Assembly (NCBI GenBank): GCA_964649445.1
Contig: CAZYPS010000021.1
Location: 1-26,575, forward strand
Direction of reading: 5' to 3'
Length of the DNA: 26,575 bases
Origin: JAGXLP01 sp964649445
GTDB taxonomy: Bacteria; Bipolaricaulota; Bipolaricaulia; M55B111
Program-made: the position numbers and the translations under genes
The notes under the pieces: model-generated
Databases searched by the model: none
The model's input: only the letters and a program-made list of their open reading frames with translations
Told to the model about the DNA's origin: nothing
Part shown: piece by piece, positions 8,450-15,303 of the stretch
How the letters are laid out: the number at the start of each line of letters is the position of its first letter
Position numbering within the stretch: position 1 is the first letter of the stretch

Positions 8450-8862
8450 CTGTATAAATTATTGGTTTTTTGTCTAAATTAAATTACAACTTACACCCTA
8501 AGTAGGATATAGGCTTCAGCGGGTTTCTGTCAAGAAAAACGGAAAATATCCGCCTAGAAACACCAAGCGACCTCTATTTTCAGGCTGTCCATTCTAACAA
8601 AACTCCAAAAAAAGACTCTGCACCTTAATCAAGTATCAACAGCCAATTTCTGATACGATTTTCAGGCTGGCTCCGGTCGGGTTCGTTTTTGGCTAGAAAA
8701 TAGTCCTTAGTTACCAGCCTTCTTAACTACTACTACAGCTTTCTCCATCGATTGAACCCGTCGGCCTCATCTCGTTGGCCTAGCTTACTTCAACTTTCGG
8801 ATCAAAGAATTTTAGTTCCCTTTAAGACTATAATCCAGCACGGGCCTCACCTGGTTTCTTCC

Positions 8863-8943
8863 GATATTACTTACTACTAACGGACATCTTTCCCATTCAA
8901 TTGAGCCAGCTGCCAGCTGGTTGTTGAATCAGTTAGTAATATC
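8863..8943. repeat. Multi-tier imperfect palindrome
   Basis: GATATTACT (8863-8871) pairs with AGTAATATC (8935-8943). Inside it ATTCAA (8895-8900) pairs with TTGAAT (8924-8929), and a central CCAGC/GCTGG hairpin lies between. The left side carries extra unpaired bases. The next palindrome begins only seven bases downstream. Confidence 0.65.
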
Positions 8944-8949
8944 AACCGA

Positions 8950-9140
8950 ATATTGCCAGTCCTGGCGAACACTCAACGACCCCTGCTCTCTAAATACATT
9001 GATCAAGATCCCCTCCCCAAAAGGCAGGATTGGGAGAAAATCCCTTATAAGCAAGTAAGTCTTTTCGGTCTTTCTTTTAGGAAACGAGACCCAGAGCTCC
9101 CAGGTCAGACCCGGGGGTGCTCAGCCAGGATTGGCAATAT
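8950..9140. repeat. MITE-like element with 17-bp terminal inverted repeats
   Basis: ATATTGCCAGTCCTGGC (8950-8966) and GCCAGGATTGGCAATAT (9124-9140) are inverted repeats matching at 16 of 17 positions, the exception being a G-T wobble. The 191-bp unit encodes nothing recognisable and shows further partial internal complementarity, such as GCTCT/AGAGC. It ends about 60 bases before cdd. No target-site duplication is clear. Confidence 0.65.
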
Positions 9141-9201
9141 AGACCGGTAATCCATAAAATATTTGTTGAAATCGTTCAAAACCAATAGGAGAGTGGACTT
9201 A

Positions 9202-9591
9202 ATGAGTAAAACCACCGAGAACTTGATCCAGAAAGCAATCAAAGCGAGAGAAAACTCTTATTCTCCGTATTCGGATTACCCTGTGGGTGCAGCCCTGCTG
9301 GGCTCCGATGGAACTATTTACACAGGAACGAACGTGGAAAACGGAGTAAACGACCTATCAATATGTGCTGAAAGAGTTGCCCTTTTTAAGGCCATTTCCG
9401 AGGGTACCAGGAACTTCGATAAACTAGCTGTGGTCTGCGAAGATGACTATTGTAAACCCTGCGGCGCCTGCAGACAGACATTGATGGAACACGCTGCTGA
9501 CCTCGTGGTATTGATGGCAAATCCCGCCGGAAATCACAAGAAGACAGCCCTCAAAGATCTTTTGCCTGAAACTTTTAGTCTGGGAGAGTGA
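9202..9591 (+). CDS. cdd: Cytidine deaminase
   Basis: This 129-residue protein is the usual length for the homotetrameric cytidine deaminase, which hydrolyses cytidine and deoxycytidine to uridine and deoxyuridine. The zinc site is complete: CAE at residues 55-57 gives a Cys ligand and the catalytic Glu, and PCGACRQ at 86-92 gives the other two Cys ligands. NVENGVNDLS matches the substrate-binding loop (usual form NVENASY). The start at ATG 9202 is supported by TAGGAGAG; the frame is open further upstream but without homology. It stands alone here, but functionally complements the nucleoside importer and pyrimidine-nucleoside phosphorylase further along the window. Confidence 0.95.
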   Translation: MSKTTENLIQKAIKARENSYSPYSDYPVGAALLGSDGTIYTGTNVENGVNDLSICAERVALFKAISEGTRNFDKLAVVCEDDYCKPCGACRQTLMEHAADLVVLMANPAGNHKKTALKDLLPETFSLGE

Positions 9592-9636
9592 TATTCTCCT
9601 CCCTCTGCAAGGAAAGAAACCAGGGGGACTTTCACT

Positions 9637-9816
9637 TTATTCGTCAACAACTTCCCCGCAATGGGGACAGTAATATGGGTGATCCTTGTAGTGCTTACCG
9701 CAGTGTTTGCATTTATTATATTTGTCCGATCTTTCCAGCCATAACTTGGTATAGAGATACTTCGTAGCGACGCCCAGCAGGACCAGGACCAGGACTATAC
9801 CCAGTATAAAACCCAT
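9637..9816 (-). CDS. Small membrane-anchored zinc-ribbon protein
   Basis: This 59-residue frame runs from ATG 9816 to TAA 9637, with AGGGGAG ahead of the start. Residues 3-22 are a Leu/Val-rich membrane helix; a basic/aromatic segment follows; the C-terminus carries CKHC (36-39) and CPHC (50-53), the spacing of a zinc ribbon. The helix next to a C-terminal zinc ribbon, plus a good ribosome-binding site, argue that it is real. The ribbon probably faces the cytoplasm if the short N-terminus is outside, but topology is uncertain. It is transcribed away from element B and converges on cdd. I do not recognise a specific family; a small adaptor or redox/metal-sensing role would be speculation. Confidence 0.8.
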   Translation of the reverse strand: MGFILGIVLVLVLLGVATKYLYTKLWLERSDKYNKCKHCGKHYKDHPYYCPHCGEVVDE

Positions 9817-9959
9817 TATTTCTCCCCTAATTTTAATCCGAGTTTATTTCAGGCTGTATTGCATTACTCAAGTTTAATCACTACCCCGCCCCCAGAACAA
9901 TTAACTCCATTTCTTTCTAAGGAGCACATCAGTTTTTCTATCCGCGTCGGAAGCTTTTA

Positions 9960-10159
9960 CTCAGTTTTTTACCCCTGTCTTGCTTTATATCTACCACGGT
10001 AAATGCCCTCTACGGCTTATCTGGCAACTGATTTAGCCTTAAAAGTTTGGACATAGACTAAATCCCGGCAGCCAGATAAGCCGTATAGGGCTAAAGGATA
10101 AACAATAAAGATTTATTCTTGAATTGTATCTCACTTCAAATAAAGGTAAAAGAACTGAG
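9960..10159. repeat. Palindromic element B (homolog of element A) with outer inverted repeats
   Basis: The outer ends are inverted repeats: 9960-9973 (CTCAGTTTTTTACC) with 10145-10159 (GGTAAAAGAACTGAG), one inserted G apart. The inner 19-nt arms (10007-10025 and 10071-10089) pair at 18 of 19 positions around a 45-nt loop. Against element A, the loop is 42/45 identical and three stem pairs change in a compensatory way. The 200-bp unit lies in the divergent gap between the zinc-ribbon gene and yceD. Both a MITE and a structured RNA are compatible. Confidence 0.82.
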
Positions 10160-10521
10160 CTTTATTAACTGTTATTAATTGATTACCTTTTCCCGGTAAT
10201 ATATACTTCCTGTGAAGCGGGATTGAAACATTCTGCCGCTGTATTCCAGGTTATCGACAGTTAAAAACTATCATTAGTTCTTCACTTGATCGGGGTGATA
10301 ATTACGAATGCCCGATACTTGCCTCAATAAAATCCTACTCAAGGTAGCAAATTTACGGGGGTAGGAACTGAAGTAACCTGTCAAACCGGTCCACTACTCA
10401 TAAACAAATCTTAAGCTAAGCCGGATAAGTTCAAAAATACGAGTTATACTTATTTTAGCAGGTGAACTGTAAAGAACGGCTGGATTTAGGTACAATTAGT
10501 TTTTACCTGGAGGAGGTTAAA
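10160..10521 (+). other. Gene-free leader of the yceD-ruvC-polA operon
   Basis: The gap holds a hairpin ATTACC/GGTAAT (10182-10187 with 10195-10200), a good -10-like box TATACT (10445-10450) without a matching -35, and a 5-bp hairpin AGGTA/TACCT (10489-10508) that ends directly against the GGAGGAGG ribosome-binding site of yceD. This last hairpin could affect translation. No coding frame of convincing size is present. Confidence 0.45.
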
Positions 10522-11055
10522 ATGGAACTACAGATAAGCGAATTAAAGAGTAAAGAAGGGGAATTTGTCTCGATCGACAAGCGAACCTCACTCGAAACCA
10601 TTAACTTCCACAAAGATGAACTGGAAGTAATAGAGGAGCTGGCAGTAACCGGGGGAGCAACATTTACTCCGGAAGAAGAGGTCATAAACGTCTCAATTGA
10701 TTTTACCACTACAGTTATCGAACACTGCCGAAGATGTCTGGAACCGATCGAGACCAGAATAGATAGACACGAAGAGATCGAATTCCGTCCCGACATGGAA
10801 GTCGAAGTCGAAAGCGAGGGAGACCTTTCCATATACAGCTACAAAAGTGGCAGCGGGACCATCGATCTTTTGCCATATATAATCCGTTTTATGAAGCTTG
10901 ATCTGGAGCCATATCCCCTATGTAAAGATGATTGTGAGGGACTCTGCCCAAATTGCGGAGCTAACTTGAACGAGGAAGAAGACCACGAATGTGAAACGGA
11001 CGAGGAAGGTGAAGCTAAGGACCCCCGAATGGAAAAACTGGCTGAATTACTGTGA
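10522..11055 (+). CDS. yceD: DUF177/YceD-family protein
   Basis: This 177-residue protein has the DUF177 layout: an N-terminal beta-rich half with CRRC at residues 69-72 inside the family motif (CxRCLEP), a middle segment ending in a long acidic region, and a C-terminal cysteine cluster at C134, C138, C142 and C145, likely binding zinc. YceD homologs are linked to 23S rRNA accumulation and in many bacteria lie next to rpmF and fatty-acid genes; here no rpmF follows, and ruvC and polA take that place. The start at ATG 10522 is chosen for the strong GGAGGAGG site at 10509-10516; the frame remains open 20 codons upstream. Its TGA overlaps the ruvC start by 4 nt. Confidence 0.88.
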   Translation: MELQISELKSKEGEFVSIDKRTSLETINFHKDELEVIEELAVTGGATFTPEEEVINVSIDFTTTVIEHCRRCLEPIETRIDRHEEIEFRPDMEVEVESEGDLSIYSYKSGSGTIDLLPYIIRFMKLDLEPYPLCKDDCEGLCPNCGANLNEEEDHECETDEEGEAKDPRMEKLAELL

Positions 11056-11567
11056 ACAAATCGGAAATCATTCTCGGAATAGATCCCGGTCTCGCCACCT
11101 GCGGGTACTCCTTAGTAAAGGCTACGGGGCAGAGGTCTTTTGAACTAAAGGAAAGCGGAGCGATTCGTACCTCCGCTGACGAGCCAATGGATGCACGGCT
11201 TATGTCGATTTATTCGGAAGTCGGCGAGTTGGTTGAGGAGTACGACCCAGAGACGGTCGCAGTCGAGAAGATATTTTTTAGCAACAACCAAAAGACGGCG
11301 GTCCTCGTGGCTCAAGCCCGGGGCGTGATTATTCTTGCCGCCTCCGGTCGAGAAGTGGTAAGCTATTCTCCGCTGGAGATTAAGAAGACTATTACGGGCT
11401 ACGGAAAAGCCAATAAAAAACAGGTACAGACAATGATTCAACGATTACTCGGGCTGAACGAACTTCCCTCTCCGGCAGACGCGGCAGACGCCATAGGTGT
11501 TTCTCTTTGCTGTGGTCTCGACACGAAGTCCGCCGTAAATCAGCAATGGGAGGAAGCAACTAGATGA
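11052..11567 (+). CDS. ruvC: Crossover junction endodeoxyribonuclease RuvC
   Basis: This 171-residue protein is the Holliday-junction resolvase that nicks four-way junctions delivered by RuvAB. The RNase H-like active site is intact: D11 in GIDPG, E72 in VEKIFF, and D143 and D146 in ADAADA. The YGKANKKQVQ stretch matches the DNA-binding helix region. It starts with GTG at 11052, overlapping the yceD stop (GTGA), and its own stop overlaps the polA start (ATGA), so translation of the three genes is probably coupled. ruvA and ruvB are not in this window. Confidence 0.95.
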   Translation: MNKSEIILGIDPGLATCGYSLVKATGQRSFELKESGAIRTSADEPMDARLMSIYSEVGELVEEYDPETVAVEKIFFSNNQKTAVLVAQARGVIILAASGREVVSYSPLEIKKTITGYGKANKKQVQTMIQRLLGLNELPSPADAADAIGVSLCCGLDTKSAVNQQWEEATR

Positions 11568-14245
11568 CCCTCGTTCCCGAAGACCCAGAAGAAGACCGGC
11601 TCTTACTCATCGACGGTCATGCAATAATGTACCGGTCTTTTTACGCTATAAAGGGGCTGGCAACCAGTAACGGCTTTCCCACAAACGCAATATACGGTTT
11701 CTTGCAATCCCTGGAAAAAACCCTGGAAGAGTTTCCTTCGTCTCACGTGGTCCTTGCACTGGATTCCAAAGGAAAAACCGTCCGTCACGAGGAATTCGAG
11801 GAATATAAAGCCAACCGACCCGAGATGCCTGAGGAGTTATCACAACAAATTCCCAGGATTGAGGAGATAACAGAGAGCCTCGGCTACAGGGTTATAAGAA
11901 AAGAAGGCTACGAGGCGGACGACGTGATAGCCAAGCTGGCGAATATCGCCAGAGACAAGGGAATGGAAACACTCGTCTTCTCAGGAGACAAGGATCTGGC
12001 TCAATTGGTAGATGGTACCGTTAAACTCGTGGACACGGGGGACGGCAACGACCTCGAGGTGATGGACGAAGAAGGAGTTGAGGAAAAGTACGGGGTTCCC
12101 CCGGATAAGATCAGGGACTTTCTCGCCCTCATAGGCGACACTTCGGACAATATTCCCGGCGTACCCCAGGTAGGAGAGGTCCGGGCTCAAAAACTGCTCT
12201 CCCGGTTCGATTCCCTCGAGGATATTCTTGATAAAGTGGAAGAGGTCGATTCTACCCGAGTCAAAAACAACTTAATCGAACACGGTGAAAAAGCAAAACA
12301 GGGGAAAAGCCTTGTGGAACTCAGGGAAGATTTCGACCTCGAGTACGATTTCGAGGACCTAAGGATTCGTCCTCCTGAAATTCCTAGAGTCCAGGAACTT
12401 TTTAAAAACCTGGAACTTGCGTCTTTTCTGGAGGACCTGGGAGACGAAGATAATGAAATATCATGGGAACTGGTTAATACCGAAGAAGGACTGGAGTCAC
12501 TAATAAGCGAAATGAAGACCGGTGGAGAGTTTGCTTTTGATATCGAAACGGACAGCGTAGATCCGATAGAGGCAAACCCCGTTGGGATATCTATAGCCCT
12601 GAACGAAAATGTCGGTTTTTACGTGCCTATAAGTCATGAAGAGATCGAGACTCTATCCAAATCCACAATTATGGAGGCTCTAACACCGTTATTCGAGGAT
12701 TCGGAACTGGGGAAAATCGGGCAAAACCTCAAGTTTGACGGACTGGTGCTGAAAAAAGCCGGGATCGAACTTTCCGGGATTACCTTTGACTCGATGATAG
12801 CATCATATCTGTTAAAACCAACGAAACGACAACATAACCTCAAAGAGATAGCCCAGACTTATCTCGGACGGGAAATAGAGGAGTTCGATGACCTATTTCC
12901 CCAGAAAGAAGAAGAAAAGAACTTCCGTGACTTGCCGCTCGACAGAGCCGGTCCCTATGCCGTAAGCGACGCCACAATTATTTGGACTCTAAAAGATGAA
13001 CTCGAAGAAAAGCTGGAAGAGAGGGATCAGACGGATCTCTTCAAAGAACTGGAACTCCCTCTTATTAACGTGCTACGGGACATGGAATACCACGGTATAA
13101 AGCTGGACAAGAAAAAACTGGCCGAAGGCGAGGAAAGCCTGGGGGAAAGGCTAGACTCCCTCCAGAAAGAGATAAACGATCTGGCCGGCGAGGAACTAAA
13201 TCCCAACTCCCCAAAACAGGTACGCGAAATCTTATTCGAAAAGCTGGACCTTCCCGTAATTGAACGAACCAAGACCGGTCCTTCCACGAATGCCCAGGTT
13301 CTGGAAGAACTATCGGACAAGCACCCCCTGCCCGAAAAAATAATCGAGTTCAGAGAGCTCAGCAAACTTCTCAACACTTACGTAGAAACCCTACCCGACA
13401 CGATTAACTCCAGAACGGGAAGAGTCCATACTTCGTTTAACCAGACCGCAACGGCAACTGGTCGCCTGTCCTCTTCCGACCCCAACCTCCAGAACATACC
13501 CAAGGGATCCCAGCTGGGAAGCGAATTGCGAAAGGCCTTCGTCGCCCCCGAAGGAAAAAAATTAATTGGGGCCGATTATTCCCAGGTCGAATTGAGAATA
13601 CTGGCTCATCTCTCCGAGGACAAAGAGTTGCTGCGGACTTTCGAGCAGGGGGAGGATCTCCACACCAAGACGGCAGCGGAAATATTTGACGTTGAGAGGG
13701 GCGAGGTCGACGAAAAGATGCGAGATAGGGCAAAACGGGTTAACTTCGGAATAGTTTACGGCATCACCGAGTACGGGCTTTCTCGGGATCTCGGTATTTC
13801 AAAAGAAGAAGCGGAAAAGTACATCGAGCGGTTCTTCGAACTTTACCCCCGGACGAGAGAATTCATCGATCATCTGGTAAACAAAGCCAAGAAGAATCAT
13901 TACGCCTCGACGATATTCAACCGCCGAAGATATCTACCAAATATTAACAGCAATAACTGGCAGAGGAGAAATTACGACAGGCGAAACGCGATAAACACCC
14001 CAATCCAGGGGAGCGCAGCTGACCTGATGAAAGTCGCCATGCTCGACGTGAAAGAGGCTATAGACGGAGGCGAACTAGAGGGCAAACTGCTCCTTCAGAT
14101 CCACGACGAGTTAATCCTGGAAGTTCCTTGGTTCGCTGCCGAGGATGTAAAATCAAAAGTAAAGGAGATCATGGAGGACTCCCTCCAGTTAAAAATACCG
14201 TTAAAGGTGGACGCCGCTTCCGGTGACAGCTGGGGCGAGCTTTAA
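11564..14245 (+). CDS. polA: DNA polymerase I
   Basis: This 893-residue enzyme is a full three-domain Pol I that fills gaps and removes RNA primers. The 5' nuclease domain (about 1-300) has the DGH, GDKDLAQL and GDTSDNIPG motifs. The 3'-5' proofreading domain (about 305-495) looks active: DIETD (D326, E328), NLKFD and YAVSD. In the polymerase domain motif A is DYSQVELRI with D671, motif B is RAKRVNFGIVYG (Phe at the ddNTP-discriminating position), and motif C is IHDELILEV with D848. It starts within the ruvC stop codon (4-nt overlap). Proofreading residues, lost in Taq and some other Pol I enzymes, are retained here. Confidence 0.98.
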   Translation: MTLVPEDPEEDRLLLIDGHAIMYRSFYAIKGLATSNGFPTNAIYGFLQSLEKTLEEFPSSHVVLALDSKGKTVRHEEFEEYKANRPEMPEELSQQIPRIEEITESLGYRVIRKEGYEADDVIAKLANIARDKGMETLVFSGDKDLAQLVDGTVKLVDTGDGNDLEVMDEEGVEEKYGVPPDKIRDFLALIGDTSDNIPGVPQVGEVRAQKLLSRFDSLEDILDKVEEVDSTRVKNNLIEHGEKAKQGKSLVELREDFDLEYDFEDLRIRPPEIPRVQELFKNLELASFLEDLGDEDNEISWELVNTEEGLESLISEMKTGGEFAFDIETDSVDPIEANPVGISIALNENVGFYVPISHEEIETLSKSTIMEALTPLFEDSELGKIGQNLKFDGLVLKKAGIELSGITFDSMIASYLLKPTKRQHNLKEIAQTYLGREIEEFDDLFPQKEEEKNFRDLPLDRAGPYAVSDATIIWTLKDELEEKLEERDQTDLFKELELPLINVLRDMEYHGIKLDKKKLAEGEESLGERLDSLQKEINDLAGEELNPNSPKQVREILFEKLDLPVIERTKTGPSTNAQVLEELSDKHPLPEKIIEFRELSKLLNTYVETLPDTINSRTGRVHTSFNQTATATGRLSSSDPNLQNIPKGSQLGSELRKAFVAPEGKKLIGADYSQVELRILAHLSEDKELLRTFEQGEDLHTKTAAEIFDVERGEVDEKMRDRAKRVNFGIVYGITEYGLSRDLGISKEEAEKYIERFFELYPRTREFIDHLVNKAKKNHYASTIFNRRRYLPNINSNNWQRRNYDRRNAINTPIQGSAADLMKVAMLDVKEAIDGGELEGKLLLQIHDELILEVPWFAAEDVKSKVKEIMEDSLQLKIPLKVDAASGDSWGEL

Positions 14246-14732
14246 CAGATACACTGACGTCACACCAATTTTTCTCTCCAGCATTTATTCTTGATACGCC
14301 AATTGTGGTAGTTCAAGGTTTTTATAGTTCAGGATTCCGAGTTAATTACTTAAACCAATTACAACGGCCAAGAGTAAGGATTCCTTAACTTATCATAAAT
14401 GAGGATTTCTTACCACCTACTATAAATTTTTAGTTTTTTAATCAACCTGTACACCCCCATTCTATCTTTCCCCCTCAGACGTTCAGCCGTAGGCTGAAAG
14501 GAAATGAACACCTGGGAGACTCTGTATGAGTAGACCTGGAAGTTGTTATTTAAACCAACCATATCAACGCAAGGACCTAATTAACTTTTCAACTCCCCCT
14601 TTACCCTCAATCTCTTTCTCCCAAGAAGGGAGAAATGATTAGTGGATATCCTTTTTAAGCTTCCAATTACTTCTACAACAATGTTAGGTATCCGAATCTC
14701 AACTAATTCAATTTAAACGAATTGACGAGATT

Positions 14733-14838
14733 TCTTCCCCCTTGATGGGGGAAGATGCCAGATGGGGGTGAAGATTAAAAGGAAGCCCCATACTTGTCTT
14801 TAACCTAGTAACTGCTACCTGCTACCTTCGAAAAAATA
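14733..14838. repeat. Dispersed intergenic repeat, copy 1
   Basis: This copy begins with the hairpin CTTCCCCC/GGGGGAAG (14734-14741 with 14747-14754), followed by GCCAGATGGGGGTGAAG and a less conserved tail ending in ACCTTC and an A-run. It matches 23806-23911 closely in the first 41 bases and more loosely after that. Both copies are in long gene-free gaps in the same orientation. Confidence 0.75.
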
Positions 14839-15245
14839 CCCGAAAACGTAAGTTTATTGTTCTTTAACTAGATAGGACACGGAATTGACCAACTCGGAAC
14901 CGTTTTTCAACCAGCAACAAGGAACACGAAACAAGGAACTATCCAACCCGGAACTAAAAATAATCCATCCTCCCCTCAGGGAGGGAGTTACCTCATTTTT
15001 TCGCGGATTGAAACGCCCTTACACGTCCGCTGATAGGAACTTATCTGTCCATACACGTGATAAATCTTGAGAAAAGGGGTCAACATTTTGGGGAAAACGC
15101 CTCGAATCCCGAGAGGCTGGGAGCCACGAGAATTTCAATTTTTTCCTTTCAGGTCAACGCGCCCTTGGGAGGAAGCTTTAGTTAAAAACTGGTTTTGTTC
15201 CCCTTAAATTGGCAGGTATAGTCGATGGGGCAAAAAAGATTTGAT

Positions 15246-15275
15246 TTGTAATAGAGTCTCGGAAATATGTATTAT
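15246..15275 (+). promoter_or_regulatory. Candidate dnaA promoter
   Basis: TTGTAA (15246-15251), an 18-base spacer and TATTAT (15270-15275) resemble a sigma-70-type promoter and lie about 30 bases before the dnaA ATG. No Shine-Dalgarno is visible between this site and the ATG, so the leader would be short. Confidence 0.35.
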
Positions 15276-15303
15276 TATCTTCCGGGATATATAAAAACAA
15301 AAA

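Larger units (their letters stand above)
8381..9201. other. Gene-free region between divergent FN3 gene and cdd
   Basis: No supported coding frame. From left to right it holds the FN3 ribosome-binding site (8386-8392), a 13-bp tandem repeat at 8424-8449, an A+T-rich stretch that should contain the FN3 promoter, a 12-bp direct repeat ATTTTCAGGCTG (8576-8587 and 8658-8669), and two palindromic elements (8863-8943 and 8950-9140). The cdd ribosome-binding site TAGGAGAG (9187-9194) closes it. Confidence 0.55.
14246..15303. other. Long gene-free region between polA and dnaA
   Basis: No supported gene in about 1.06 kb. Structures seen are the hairpins TTCAGCC/GGCTGAA (14482-14498), TTTCTCCC/GGGAGAAA (14615-14635) and CCTCCC/GGGAGG (14969-14984), the dispersed repeat at 14733-14838, and scattered GGAAC words around 14920-14955. 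The last 300 bases are A+T-richer and lead into dnaA. I did not find a cluster of DnaA boxes (TTATCCACA-like), so there is no good evidence that this is the replication origin. Confidence 0.5.

Noticed and set aside
8953..9150. 65-residue open frame on the plus strand
   Set aside because: Lies inside the inverted-repeat element 8950-9140, has no ribosome-binding site and no recognisable protein features.
9595..9634. Hairpin TCCCTCTG/CAGGGGGA after cdd as a terminator
   Set aside because: Stem is plausible with a wobble, but there is no real T-tract; left out as a feature.
10308..10364. 18-codon frame starting ATG with GGGGTGAT upstream
   Set aside because: Good ribosome-binding site but too short, with no recognisable feature; could be a leader peptide, but there is no further support.
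14885..15070. 61-residue open frame between polA and dnaA
   Set aside because: Covers GGAAC-type repeats and a hairpin; no ribosome-binding site or protein features.
14246..15303. Replication origin next to dnaA
   Set aside because: Position is suggestive, but no DnaA-box cluster was found by eye.
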